Assembly: GCA_030592825.1 (NCBI GenBank)
Contig: JAUVIG010000146.1
Location: 1 to 8,621, forward strand
DNA: 8,621 bases
Origin: Chlorobiota bacterium
GTDB lineage: Bacteria > Bacteroidota > Bacteroidia > Bacteroidales > JAADGE01
Direction of reading: 5' to 3'
Part shown: piece by piece, positions 1 through 5,623 of the stretch
How the letters are laid out: the number at the start of each line of letters is the position of its first letter
How positions within the stretch are numbered: the stretch's first letter is position 1
The notes under the pieces: generated by a model
The model's input: the letters and a program-made list of their open reading frames with translations, nothing else
Told to the model about the DNA's origin: nothing
The model's database searches: none
Made by a program: the position numbers and the translations under genes

Positions 1-454
1 ATTGTGCATTGATATTTTTAATAGAAATCGGGATTAAAATAAATGCAAATAGTTTAATATAAAAAGCATTTTCAGGTTTATTAAAGATATTTCCGGCGAT
101 AAAATCAGGGAAAAAGAAAAATAATAACGATAGTATAATTCCCGGAACGAAAATAATTTGTATTGCCTGATAATAATATGATTTTATCTTGCCGAATTCT
201 TTTTTTGCTCTGAATTTTGAAACAAATCTTAAAGTAGTAATTGGTATTCCGACAGAAATAAAAGCTCCGGTGAGTGTTAAAATTGAAATGATATATGAAA
301 ATATGCCAAGTGCAGAAGAACCGAAATATTTTGAAATAATAATAATATTTACATAGCCAAAAGCCATTCCGGCAAGTTTCATTATTAAAAAAACTGTACG
401 TCCTCTTGCTAATTTACTTTTGGAATATTTTTGTATCTTTTTTTTTATTTGCAT
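1..454 (-). CDS. Wzx-type polysaccharide flippase, N-terminal part (3' end outside window)
   Basis: This open frame starts at an ATG (452-454) and runs off the left edge, giving 151 visible residues with no stop. The protein begins with a short Lys-rich cytoplasmic stretch (MQIKKKIQKYSKSK) followed by strongly hydrophobic segments at about residues 18-40, 45-72, 90-115 and 130-148. The pattern RTVFLIMKLAGMAFGYV, then a K-YFG-SALGIFSY-like turn, then GIPITTLRF, is typical of the N-terminus of Wzx/MOP-superfamily lipid-linked oligosaccharide flippases. From family knowledge, such proteins have about 12-14 membrane helices and move undecaprenyl-diphosphate-linked repeat units across the inner membrane. 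It lies 40 bp downstream of the initiating sugar-phosphate transferase in the same direction, which fits a Wzx/Wzy-type glycan locus. No ribosome-binding site is evident. A MATE-type exporter is the main alternative, but the neighbours favour Wzx. Confidence 0.8.
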   Translation of the reverse strand, partial: MQIKKKIQKYSKSKLARGRTVFLIMKLAGMAFGYVNIIIISKYFGSSALGIFSYIISILTLTGAFISVGIPITTLRFVSKFRAKKEFGKIKSYYYQAIQIIFVPGIILSLLFFFFPDFIAGNIFNKPENAFYIKLFAFILIPISIKNINAQ

Positions 455-461
455 TATATAA

Positions 462-486
462 AATCATCAATATTTAATCATCAATA
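462..486. repeat. Short direct repeat, 11 bp twice
   Basis: The word AATCATCAATA occurs at 462-472 and again at 476-486, separated by TTT, giving a 14-nt period. It fills most of the 40-bp gap between the sugar-phosphate transferase and the flippase. It may be a chance AT-rich duplication. No function can be assigned. Confidence 0.5.
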
Positions 487-494
487 ACAAATTA

Positions 495-1898
495 TTAGTA
501 TCCTGTTCTTCTGAAAATTGCATTAATTGTTTTTAGTATTAAAATCAAATCAAATTTTAACGACCAATTGTCAATATATTGCAAATCCATTTTCATCCAG
601 TCTTCAAAGCTTATTTCATTCCTGCCTGATACTTGCCAAATACATGTAATGCCCGGTTTCATTGAAAGTCGTCTTAATTGATGTCGTTCATATTGTTCTG
701 TTTCTTCTTTTACCGGTGGTCGAGGTCCTACTATTGACATGTCACCTGATAAAACATTAAAAAATTGCGGAAATTCATCTAAACTTGTCTTTCGCAAAAA
801 AGCACCGAAACGAGTTATCCGCGGGTCGTTCTTTATTTTAAATACAGGTCCGTCTGCTTCATTTTTGTCTTGTAGGTTTTGTTTTAGTTCATCTGCATTT
901 TTTACCATTGTACGGAATTTATACATAGCAAACATCCTGCCTCGAAGTCCTACTCTTTTTTGTTTAAAGAAAACAGGCCCTTTTGATTCGATTTTTATTA
1001 TAATACATATTGTGATTAAGAACGGGGAAAAAAGTAAGAGAGCGAAAAATGAAATAATATAATCCAAAACAGTTTTTACAGTTAACGCAAAATAATCGGT
1101 TGGAGTAGTTGAAAAAGACATAACGGGAGTTTCCTCAAAATAGTTAACATGAGATTTTGATGCTATAAGGCTGAAAAATTCTGATTGCATTTGCAAAGTA
1201 ACACCAATCTCTTCACACGAATATATCAGATTTCGTACTTCGTGTGTATTTATTTCATTCTTGCAATATATAATTTCATCTATTGCATTTTTTTCAATAA
1301 TTTTATCTATGTCAGTGGTGTTATTTTGAATTTTGTAATATTCACAGTATTTTTTTGTTATTATTTCAGAATCTGAAATAATTGAGAATATTTTATATCC
1401 CCATTGTTTGCCGTGAATAATTTTTTCAATAAATTTAACTGAAGTTTCATCAGCAATCAAAATAACATTCTTAATATTTTTGCCTTTAATTGCTTTTCTC
1501 TTAACAATCTTATATAAAAAAACTTTTGCAGTAAAAAGAAATAAAAAATTTGTAATACCGAAAATTAAAATCGCTATACGGCTGATATTATCAAGTTTAA
1601 AAAGAAATATTGAAATAAAAAGTATGGAAACTCCTATGGTAATGATGATTCCGTATTCAATCAACACAATGGAATATGCTTTTACTCTTTGTCCGCTTTG
1701 CAGATTTATTACTTTAACCAAAATAAACCAAACAGGAATTATTAATAAGCCGAGAGTAAGATATTGTTCCGGATACATTAATGATTTTGCAACAGTAAAT
1801 ACTCGTATGTAATATGCTAAAACAAAAGCAAATAAGGATATTATTACATCAAAAAATCCTAATACGTTATGATATAGTCTTTCGTTTTCTTTTAACAT
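495..1898 (-). CDS. Polyprenyl-phosphate sugar-1-phosphate transferase (WbaP/WcaJ-type, initiates glycan synthesis)
   Basis: This 467-residue protein has the full architecture of the large polyprenyl glycosylphosphotransferases. Hydrophobic helices lie at about residues 11-32, 45-65, 76-100 and 107-130. A soluble Rossmann-like middle domain (about 140-255) follows, then a re-entrant/membrane segment (about 272-302) and the C-terminal bacterial sugar transferase domain. Visible catalytic-domain motifs are KFRTM (327-331), the TSLDE patch with D374-E375, GDMSIVGPRP (385-394) and KPGITCIWQVSGR (414-426). From family knowledge, the enzyme transfers a hexose-1-phosphate from a UDP-sugar to undecaprenyl phosphate at the cytoplasmic face of the membrane. 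The sugar (glucose, galactose or another) cannot be read from the sequence. The ATG at 1896-1898 gives the expected N-terminus. It lies between the DUF1972 glycosyltransferase and the flippase, consistent with a complete Wzx/Wzy pathway. No frameshift or missing motif is seen. Confidence 0.95.
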   Translation of the reverse strand: MLKENERLYHNVLGFFDVIISLFAFVLAYYIRVFTVAKSLMYPEQYLTLGLLIIPVWFILVKVINLQSGQRVKAYSIVLIEYGIIITIGVSILFISIFLFKLDNISRIAILIFGITNFLFLFTAKVFLYKIVKRKAIKGKNIKNVILIADETSVKFIEKIIHGKQWGYKIFSIISDSEIITKKYCEYYKIQNNTTDIDKIIEKNAIDEIIYCKNEINTHEVRNLIYSCEEIGVTLQMQSEFFSLIASKSHVNYFEETPVMSFSTTPTDYFALTVKTVLDYIISFFALLLFSPFLITICIIIKIESKGPVFFKQKRVGLRGRMFAMYKFRTMVKNADELKQNLQDKNEADGPVFKIKNDPRITRFGAFLRKTSLDEFPQFFNVLSGDMSIVGPRPPVKEETEQYERHQLRRLSMKPGITCIWQVSGRNEISFEDWMKMDLQYIDNWSLKFDLILILKTINAIFRRTGY

Positions 1899-1903
1899 AA
1901 TTA

Positions 1904-1936
1904 CAAAAGTAAGCCATTACTGAAAATAATAAACAA
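1904..1936 (-). promoter_or_regulatory. Possible Bacteroidetes-type promoter upstream of the sugar-phosphate transferase
   Basis: On the minus strand TACTTTTG (1904-1911) matches the Bacteroidetes -7 consensus TAnnTTTG. A TTG (1934-1936) lies 22 nt further upstream, near the expected -33 position. The -7 box ends only 5 nt before the ATG at 1898, so a transcript from it would be nearly leaderless. That, and how easily such boxes arise in AT-rich DNA, keeps this call weak. Confidence 0.2.
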
Positions 1937-1982
1937 ATATGTTGTGGATATTTTTGTTTATATTTAAAATTGTTCCTGTTAC

Positions 1983-2041
1983 ATTGTTGAATTGTTTCAT
2001 TGTTAAATTGCTAAAAAACAGCAATGAAACAATTTAGCAAT
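1983..2041. repeat. Inverted array of 8-bp words forming a 22-bp hairpin (element 1)
   Basis: Four consecutive octamers read ATTGTTGA, ATTGTTTC, ATTGTTAA, ATTGCTAA (1983-2014). After a short spacer, three inverted octamers follow: ACAGCAAT, GAAACAAT, TTAGCAAT (2018-2041). Bases 1983-2004 can pair with 2020-2041. Of the 22 pairs, 19 are Watson-Crick, including a perfect 12-bp core ATTGTTTCATTG/CAATGAAACAAT. The other three (1987/2037, 1989/2035, 2003/2021) are all G-T on the plus strand, and so A-C mismatches on the minus strand. No T-run follows on the minus strand, so this is not an ordinary terminator for the upstream glycosyltransferase gene. The rest of the 232-bp gap holds no gene. Confidence 0.75.
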
Positions 2042-2083
2042 ACTGAAACAAGTTCAGCACAAGTTTTGATACTTTATTAATAC

Positions 2084-2104
2084 CCGACAATGTCGGCTTT
2101 TTTT
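2084..2104 (+). terminator. Terminator-like hairpin facing the plus strand
   Basis: CCGAC (2084-2088) pairs with GTCGG (2092-2096) around an AAT loop. On the plus strand C and seven T residues (2098-2104) follow directly. This is the shape of an intrinsic terminator for plus-strand transcription, yet both neighbouring genes run on the minus strand. On the minus strand the hairpin is preceded, not followed, by the homopolymer run. It could end a plus-strand RNA that includes the adjacent octamer hairpin, or be a chance palindrome. The stem is only 5 bp. Confidence 0.35.
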
Positions 2105-2130
2105 CGGAAATTTCCTAAAAAATAATATTA

Positions 2131-3243
2131 TTATTTCTGTAAATTGATATATTTTTCAAAGACTGAATAATATTCGTTTATTATCTTTTGAATTCCGTAG
2201 TTATCTTTTATCTCTTTCTTATTTATTTCAATTTTGTTATTATAATCTTTTTTTTGTATGCCGGAATTTAACAATTCGACAATTTCATCACTATTATTAA
2301 AATAAAAAGCATTTTCTTTTAATACATCTTTGTTAAAAGGATTGTTATGAGCCGTTATTAAAGCACAACTCGCCATCGCTTCCAACAGCGAAGGATTGGT
2401 TCCTCCGGCTGAATGCCCGTGAAAATATATGTTTGAAAAGAAACGTAAATTATTAAGAATTTGAATATCATAAACAGCATTTAAGAAAACTATTCTTCTG
2501 TCATTATATTTTTTTCGCAAAAATTTACCGTATTTATTTTCATGGTTTCCTATAATTAATAACGGAAAATCAGTATCTGATGCAACAGTTCCTTGAATAA
2601 TTGTTTCAATATTATTATCTTCCTGTAAACGAGCAATAAGCATATTATATTTATAAGGTTCAAGCTCATATTTTGATAATATATCTTGATTAGGATTTTC
2701 AAAAATCTCTGCCGGATATGCAGAATAATAGGTATCTTTTTTGTAATTTTTAATATAATAATCTCTTATTGCTCTTGAATCGGCAATTAGGGCATGATTA
2801 CTTTTTACGGCAAGTCTTTCGGCAAATTTCAAAAATCTTTTTACAAGTTTAGGATATTTAGCCCTTTCCCATTCCATACCGTCAGGATTACAAATCCTAA
2901 TGCCTTTACGGGGCAATAAAAAATGCCAAACAGAATTTGTTGTATAACCAAGCTGCAGAATAATATCGAAATTTCTTTTTCGGCTGTCAATTATGCAATT
3001 GAAATCATAAATAAATTGCCCTGACAATCCTATTAAATATTCCGGGTCGTATTTGTGAATGATATTAACACCTTCCCATTGATGTTCTCTATAGGGATGA
3101 TTATGAGAATTATAAACATAAACATCACATCCTTTTTCAAGCAGACCCTTTGAGAGATATTGTGCAAATTGCTCAAATCCTCCGTAATTGTTGGGGATGC
3201 CTCTTGTTCCTAATATGCCGATTTTCAGACTCGGTACTATCAT
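2131..3243 (-). CDS. DUF1972 / GT4 family glycosyltransferase (rhamnosyltransferase-like)
   Basis: The chosen ATG (3241-3243) gives 370 residues. An in-frame TTG at 3277-3279 would add 12 residues before the conserved start of the domain and is less likely. The N-terminus LKIGILGTRGIPNNYGGFEQFAQYL (about residues 6-30) is the hallmark of the DUF1972 domain. NPDGMEWERAKYP (about 119-131) is also typical, as is ARLQEDNNIE in the GT4 domain (about 204-213). HSAGGTNPSLLEAM (about 277-290) is the nucleotide-sugar-binding segment of this GT4 branch. From family knowledge, characterised members include rhamnosyltransferases of capsule assembly such as pneumococcal Cps2T, using NDP-sugars in the cytoplasm. 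The donor here cannot be deduced. The gene follows the frameshifted GT2 after a long gap and precedes the initiating transferase. No signal peptide or membrane helix is apparent. Confidence 0.9.
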   Translation of the reverse strand: MIVPSLKIGILGTRGIPNNYGGFEQFAQYLSKGLLEKGCDVYVYNSHNHPYREHQWEGVNIIHKYDPEYLIGLSGQFIYDFNCIIDSRKRNFDIILQLGYTTNSVWHFLLPRKGIRICNPDGMEWERAKYPKLVKRFLKFAERLAVKSNHALIADSRAIRDYYIKNYKKDTYYSAYPAEIFENPNQDILSKYELEPYKYNMLIARLQEDNNIETIIQGTVASDTDFPLLIIGNHENKYGKFLRKKYNDRRIVFLNAVYDIQILNNLRFFSNIYFHGHSAGGTNPSLLEAMASCALITAHNNPFNKDVLKENAFYFNNSDEIVELLNSGIQKKDYNNKIEINKKEIKDNYGIQKIINEYYSVFEKYINLQK

Positions 3244-3300
3244 TATTTTAGTGGTAATTATTTTGAAATAAAATTGCAAAATTTGTTATATAATTTGTCA

Positions 3301-3515
3301 AATGCTCCAATGCTTCAATGAGTTAATGCTTCAATATTCAGCATAATAAAATACAACTTAATTACTGAAAGATAAGTTTTAGGACATGAGAAAAGATAAA
3401 TTCCCATTTATTACTTCACATGCCCTTATTAAAAATGATAAAATAATCAAATAATTTATCATATTGTGTTGTATTACAGCATTAAAGCATTTAATTATTG
3501 AAGCATTATTTAATC
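3301..3515. repeat. Quasi-palindromic 215-bp element bounded by inverted 8-bp word arrays (element 2)
   Basis: The left edge carries five in-register octamers: AATGCTCC, AATGCTTC, AATGAGTT, AATGCTTC, AATATTCA (3301-3340). The right edge carries four inverted ones: ACAGCATT, AAAGCATT, TAATTATT, GAAGCATT (3476-3507). TAATGCTTCAATA (3324-3336) is an exact inverted copy of 3496-3508. Inside are further nested pairings: AATACAAC (3350-3357) with GTTGTATT (3468-3475), ATGATAAA (3435-3442) with TTTATCAT (3455-3462), and an imperfect palindrome at 3382-3425 with CATG near each edge. No transposase is encoded, and the only internal frame is a 22-codon one on the plus strand that I do not credit. The element occupies most of the gap (3244-3564) upstream of the DUF1972 glycosyltransferase. 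A non-autonomous mobile element is possible but unproven. Confidence 0.55.
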
Positions 3516-3516
3516 C

Positions 3517-3541
3517 GGTTCCTTAAAATAACAGTAGAACC
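3517..3541. other. Small hairpin next to element 2
   Basis: GGTTC (3517-3521) pairs with GAACC (3537-3541) around a 15-nt loop that contains a TTA/TAA pair. It sits between the quasi-palindromic element and the end of the displaced glycosyltransferase tail. No clear T-run follows on the minus strand, so I do not call it a terminator. Confidence 0.3.
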
Positions 3542-3564
3542 AATTTTAAAATCTTGCTTTGTTT

Positions 3565-3717
3565 CTAATTTATTTTCAACCTTTTAAACAACTTTTTCGG
3601 ATTGAATATTATTGACAGAAACAAATATAAATATTTTAATATTTTCTGCTTATTTAACATTGATTTTCTATAGAAAAACAAATATTTATAATAAAAATAA
3701 ATTCTTATTGAACTTGT
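3565..3717 (-). pseudogene. Displaced C-terminal tail of the GT2 glycosyltransferase (frame disrupted)
   Basis: Directly after the preceding glycosyltransferase, another minus-strand frame is open for 50 codons and ends in TAG at 3565-3567. Its translation, IRIYFYYKYLFFYRKS followed by a Lys/Leu-rich helix and FNPKKLFKRLKIN, resembles the usual C-terminal helical tail of Bacteroidetes GT2 enzymes, with membrane-associating aromatic and basic residues ending in a NPKKL motif. Re-reading one base after codon CAA (3714-3716) joins the frames as ...FNTKQ-SSIRIYF... and gives a continuous protein of about 285 residues, a normal length for the family. The simplest reading is loss of one A from the AAACAAG stretch. 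An internal ATG at 3658-3660 could give a 31-residue peptide, but nothing suggests it is used. A sequencing error is possible. Confidence 0.6.
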
Positions 3718-4421
3718 TTAGTATTAAATATTTTATCTCTGTGTGAAAATATTTTTTTAATTGAACCAATATTAATATTACTGACAACACTGCTCGGATG
3801 AATTCTCATTAAATTAACCGGTTCTTTCAGTGCTGCAAAACGACACTCTTTTTTTGCAAGACCGGCAAAAAATACATAATCTTGTCCGGGTGCAATTTGG
3901 ATATAATCCGGTTTTTGCAGGACTTCTGTTTTTGCAAGTATTGTAGGTTGCAAAACACCGTTCTCGCCTTTATAAAAAGTTTTAAAGATATCCTTATGAG
4001 TTGTCGGAAAGTTTGAGTTATTTAATTTTTTTCCGGTTTCTGAATTAAAATAAGTAACATTACCTCCGAGTATATCAATTTCGGGCTTGTTTTCTAAAAA
4101 AGAATATTGTTTTTCAATTCTGTTTGGTAAAAGAATGTCGTCCGGATCAATAATTAAAGTGTATTTGCATTCACATCTTTTTTTTCCGTAATTTAATGCA
4201 GCTGCTCTGCCTTTATTTTCATCGAATGCAAACAATTTAATGTTTGCCTGTTTTTCAAATTGTTTTATTATTTCCGTTGAATTATCTGTTGAACCGTCAT
4301 CTACAATTATAATTTCTTTCGGTTTAACGGTTGAATTAATAATACTTTCAAAAAACTCTTTAAGAAATTTTCCGTTATTATAGTTCGTTGTAAGAAGAGA
4401 AACATCAACTTCTTTTTTCAT
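3705..4421 (-). CDS. GT2 family glycosyltransferase, probably truncated by a frameshift
   Basis: The 238-residue product has a GT-A fold family 2 N-terminus: VSLLTTNYNNGKFL (about 7-20), DDGSTD (41-46), DENKGRAAALNYG (about 67-79), the metal/donor-binding DPDD (92-95) and a probable acceptor/base segment APGQDY (177-182). From family knowledge these enzymes add one sugar from an NDP-sugar to the growing lipid-linked repeat unit at the cytoplasmic face of the membrane. The ATG at 4419-4421 places the first beta strand at the expected distance. The frame ends after HRDKIFNTKQVQ, while a plausible tail continues in another frame (3565-3717). The catalytic domain is intact, so the truncated protein might retain activity, though loss of the basic tail could affect membrane association. 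It is the first polysaccharide gene downstream of the two nuclease genes. Donor and linkage cannot be read. Confidence 0.88.
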   Translation of the reverse strand: MKKEVDVSLLTTNYNNGKFLKEFFESIINSTVKPKEIIIVDDGSTDNSTEIIKQFEKQANIKLFAFDENKGRAAALNYGKKRCECKYTLIIDPDDILLPNRIEKQYSFLENKPEIDILGGNVTYFNSETGKKLNNSNFPTTHKDIFKTFYKGENGVLQPTILAKTEVLQKPDYIQIAPGQDYVFFAGLAKKECRFAALKEPVNLMRIHPSSVVSNINIGSIKKIFSHRDKIFNTKQVQ

Positions 4422-4483
4422 ATGTTTATTTTATATAGCATGCAGATTATTGACCAATATTTAGTATAGACCGGCGGCAATGG

Positions 4484-4526
4484 TTTGTGAGCTTGTGAAA
4501 AATGGTCTGTGCAAGCTCGCAAGTTA
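4484..4526. repeat. Inverted array of 8-bp words forming a hairpin (element 3)
   Basis: Two octamers TTGTGAGC and TTGTGAAA (4485-4500) face two inverted octamers GCAAGCTC and GCAAGTTA (4511-4526). Bases 4484-4497 pair with 4510-4523 over 14 positions. Ten pairs are Watson-Crick, and the other four (4484/4523, 4488/4519, 4496/4511, 4497/4510) are all G-T on the plus strand. The hairpin lies in the 135-bp gap between the DUF1016 nuclease gene and the truncated GT2, so it marks one edge of the nuclease insertion. A weak 4-bp hairpin ACCG/CGGT (4536-4552) lies between it and the nuclease stop codon. Confidence 0.6.
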
Positions 4527-4556
4527 CTGATAATAACCGCAATGATAACGGTATTT

Positions 4557-5564
4557 TTATTCATTGTCTAATATTTCCTGAATTTTCTGTTTAAATTTTT
4601 TCTTGTCTGGTAAATAAAGTTGATATTTTGATACAAATAAATTACTTGTCATGCCATACATTGCATAATTTATCATAATTTCTTCCTTTTCTTTCGTTAA
4701 AACTATTCCTATCGGTTCGTTATCATCTTTTCTGTTTTCTTCGGCTGAAAAATATCCAAGATACATGTTCATTTGTCCTAAGTCGTTATGTTCAACTTCA
4801 CCTATTTTTAAGTCAATCAGAACGTAACATTTTAAAACTATGTGGTAAAATACTAAATCAACTCTATAATTTTTATTGTTTAATGTCATCCTAAATTGTC
4901 TCCCTACAAATGCAAATCCTTTTCCGAGTTCAAGAAGAAAACTTTGTAAATTATCAATTATTCGTTGTTCAAGTTCGCTTTCTGAATATTGGTATTGTTC
5001 AGGGAAACCTAAGAAATCAAGAACTTGCGTTTTTATTATATCGCTTTCTTTTTCTATAATTTGACCTTTCTTTGCAAGTTCTAATATCCCTTTTTTATTT
5101 TTACTCAATGCCAATCTGTGAAATAATGATTTTTTCTTTTGGCGTTTTAATTCTCTTACAGACCAATTTTCATGTATTGTTTGTTGCTGGTAAAAATTCC
5201 GCTCCAAATCATCATCAAGTTTTAGTAACTCAAAATAATGAGACCAAAAAGGCTTTTTAGATACTAATTCAAACTTAGGATATTTAACGTAAAACAATCT
5301 CATATATATCAAGTTACTCTTACTAAAACCTTTGCCATGTTTTAATTTTAAATCACTTGATAATTGTAAAATAAGTTTATCTCCATAGTCGGCTTTTATT
5401 TTACCTTTCTGTTCGTATTCTATAATGTAACTGCCAATATTCCAATATGCTTTTACCAATTCAATATTTACTTCTGTTATTGCATTTTCCTTTGCTTGGA
5501 TATAAGTACTTCCAATTTTAGAAAGCAGCTTATTATAGCTTTTATTAATTATTAATCCACTCAT
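4557..5564 (-). CDS. DUF1016 (YhcG-family) PD-(D/E)XK nuclease domain protein
   Basis: The chosen ATG (5562-5564) gives 335 residues starting MSGLIINKSYNKLL. The longer GTG start at 5598-5600 would lie inside a 12-bp hairpin stem and is rejected. The N-terminal DUF1016 helical/winged domain is recognisable from the VKAYWNIGSYIIEYEQ region (about 38-52), with YGDKLILQLSSDL and GFSKSNLIYMRLFY (about 79-92). The C-terminal nuclease fold shows YRVDLVFYH (D236), LIDLKIGEV with D251-x-K253 in place of the more usual E-x-K, QMNMYLGYF (a Q-x3-Y-like motif, 264-268) and PIGIVLT (284-290). The D-x-K variant is common in this family as I know it. Members are predicted nucleases, often found near restriction or other accessory genes; a precise substrate is not established here. 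No methyltransferase or specificity subunit is present. Its place in a polysaccharide operon suggests an accessory insertion. Confidence 0.93.
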   Translation of the reverse strand: MSGLIINKSYNKLLSKIGSTYIQAKENAITEVNIELVKAYWNIGSYIIEYEQKGKIKADYGDKLILQLSSDLKLKHGKGFSKSNLIYMRLFYVKYPKFELVSKKPFWSHYFELLKLDDDLERNFYQQQTIHENWSVRELKRQKKKSLFHRLALSKNKKGILELAKKGQIIEKESDIIKTQVLDFLGFPEQYQYSESELEQRIIDNLQSFLLELGKGFAFVGRQFRMTLNNKNYRVDLVFYHIVLKCYVLIDLKIGEVEHNDLGQMNMYLGYFSAEENRKDDNEPIGIVLTKEKEEIMINYAMYGMTSNLFVSKYQLYLPDKKKFKQKIQEILDNE

Positions 5565-5578
5565 TTTAAAGACTTTCA

Positions 5579-5605
5579 AAAAGGTGAGACGGTGTCTCAC
5601 CTTTT
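5579..5605 (-). terminator. 12-bp perfect inverted repeat; terminator or leader hairpin between the two nuclease genes
   Basis: AAAAGGTGAGAC (5579-5590) and GTCTCACCTTTT (5594-5605) pair perfectly around a 3-nt loop. On the minus strand the stem ends in a five-T run (5578-5582), as in an intrinsic terminator, and the hairpin begins 18 bp past the stop of the upstream nuclease gene. The near symmetry means it could act in both directions. The next gene's ATG is only 14 nt beyond it, leaving no room for a separate promoter downstream of the hairpin, so partial read-through, attenuation or translational control is as plausible as simple termination. Confidence 0.65.
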
Positions 5606-5623
5606 GTTATGCAAATTTTATTG

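Noticed and set aside
739..1812. Plus-strand open frames opposite the sugar-phosphate transferase
   Set aside because: They are antisense to a protein with all family motifs, and their translations show no recognisable domain; they are shadows of the minus-strand gene.
3244..3279. TTG start extending the DUF1972 glycosyltransferase by 12 residues
   Set aside because: The family domain begins a few residues after the ATG at 3243, and the extension has no conserved content or ribosome-binding signal.
3386..3454. 22-codon plus-strand frame inside the quasi-palindromic element
   Set aside because: It is short, has no evident start signals, and overlaps a palindrome; it is likely to be chance.
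1983..3515. CRISPR-like or tandem-repeat array
   Set aside because: The repeated words are 8 bp with no unique spacers, half of them are inverted, and no cas gene is present.
5565..5600. GTG start extending the DUF1016 protein by 12 residues
   Set aside because: The GTG lies inside a perfect 12-bp hairpin stem and the family begins near the ATG at 5564.
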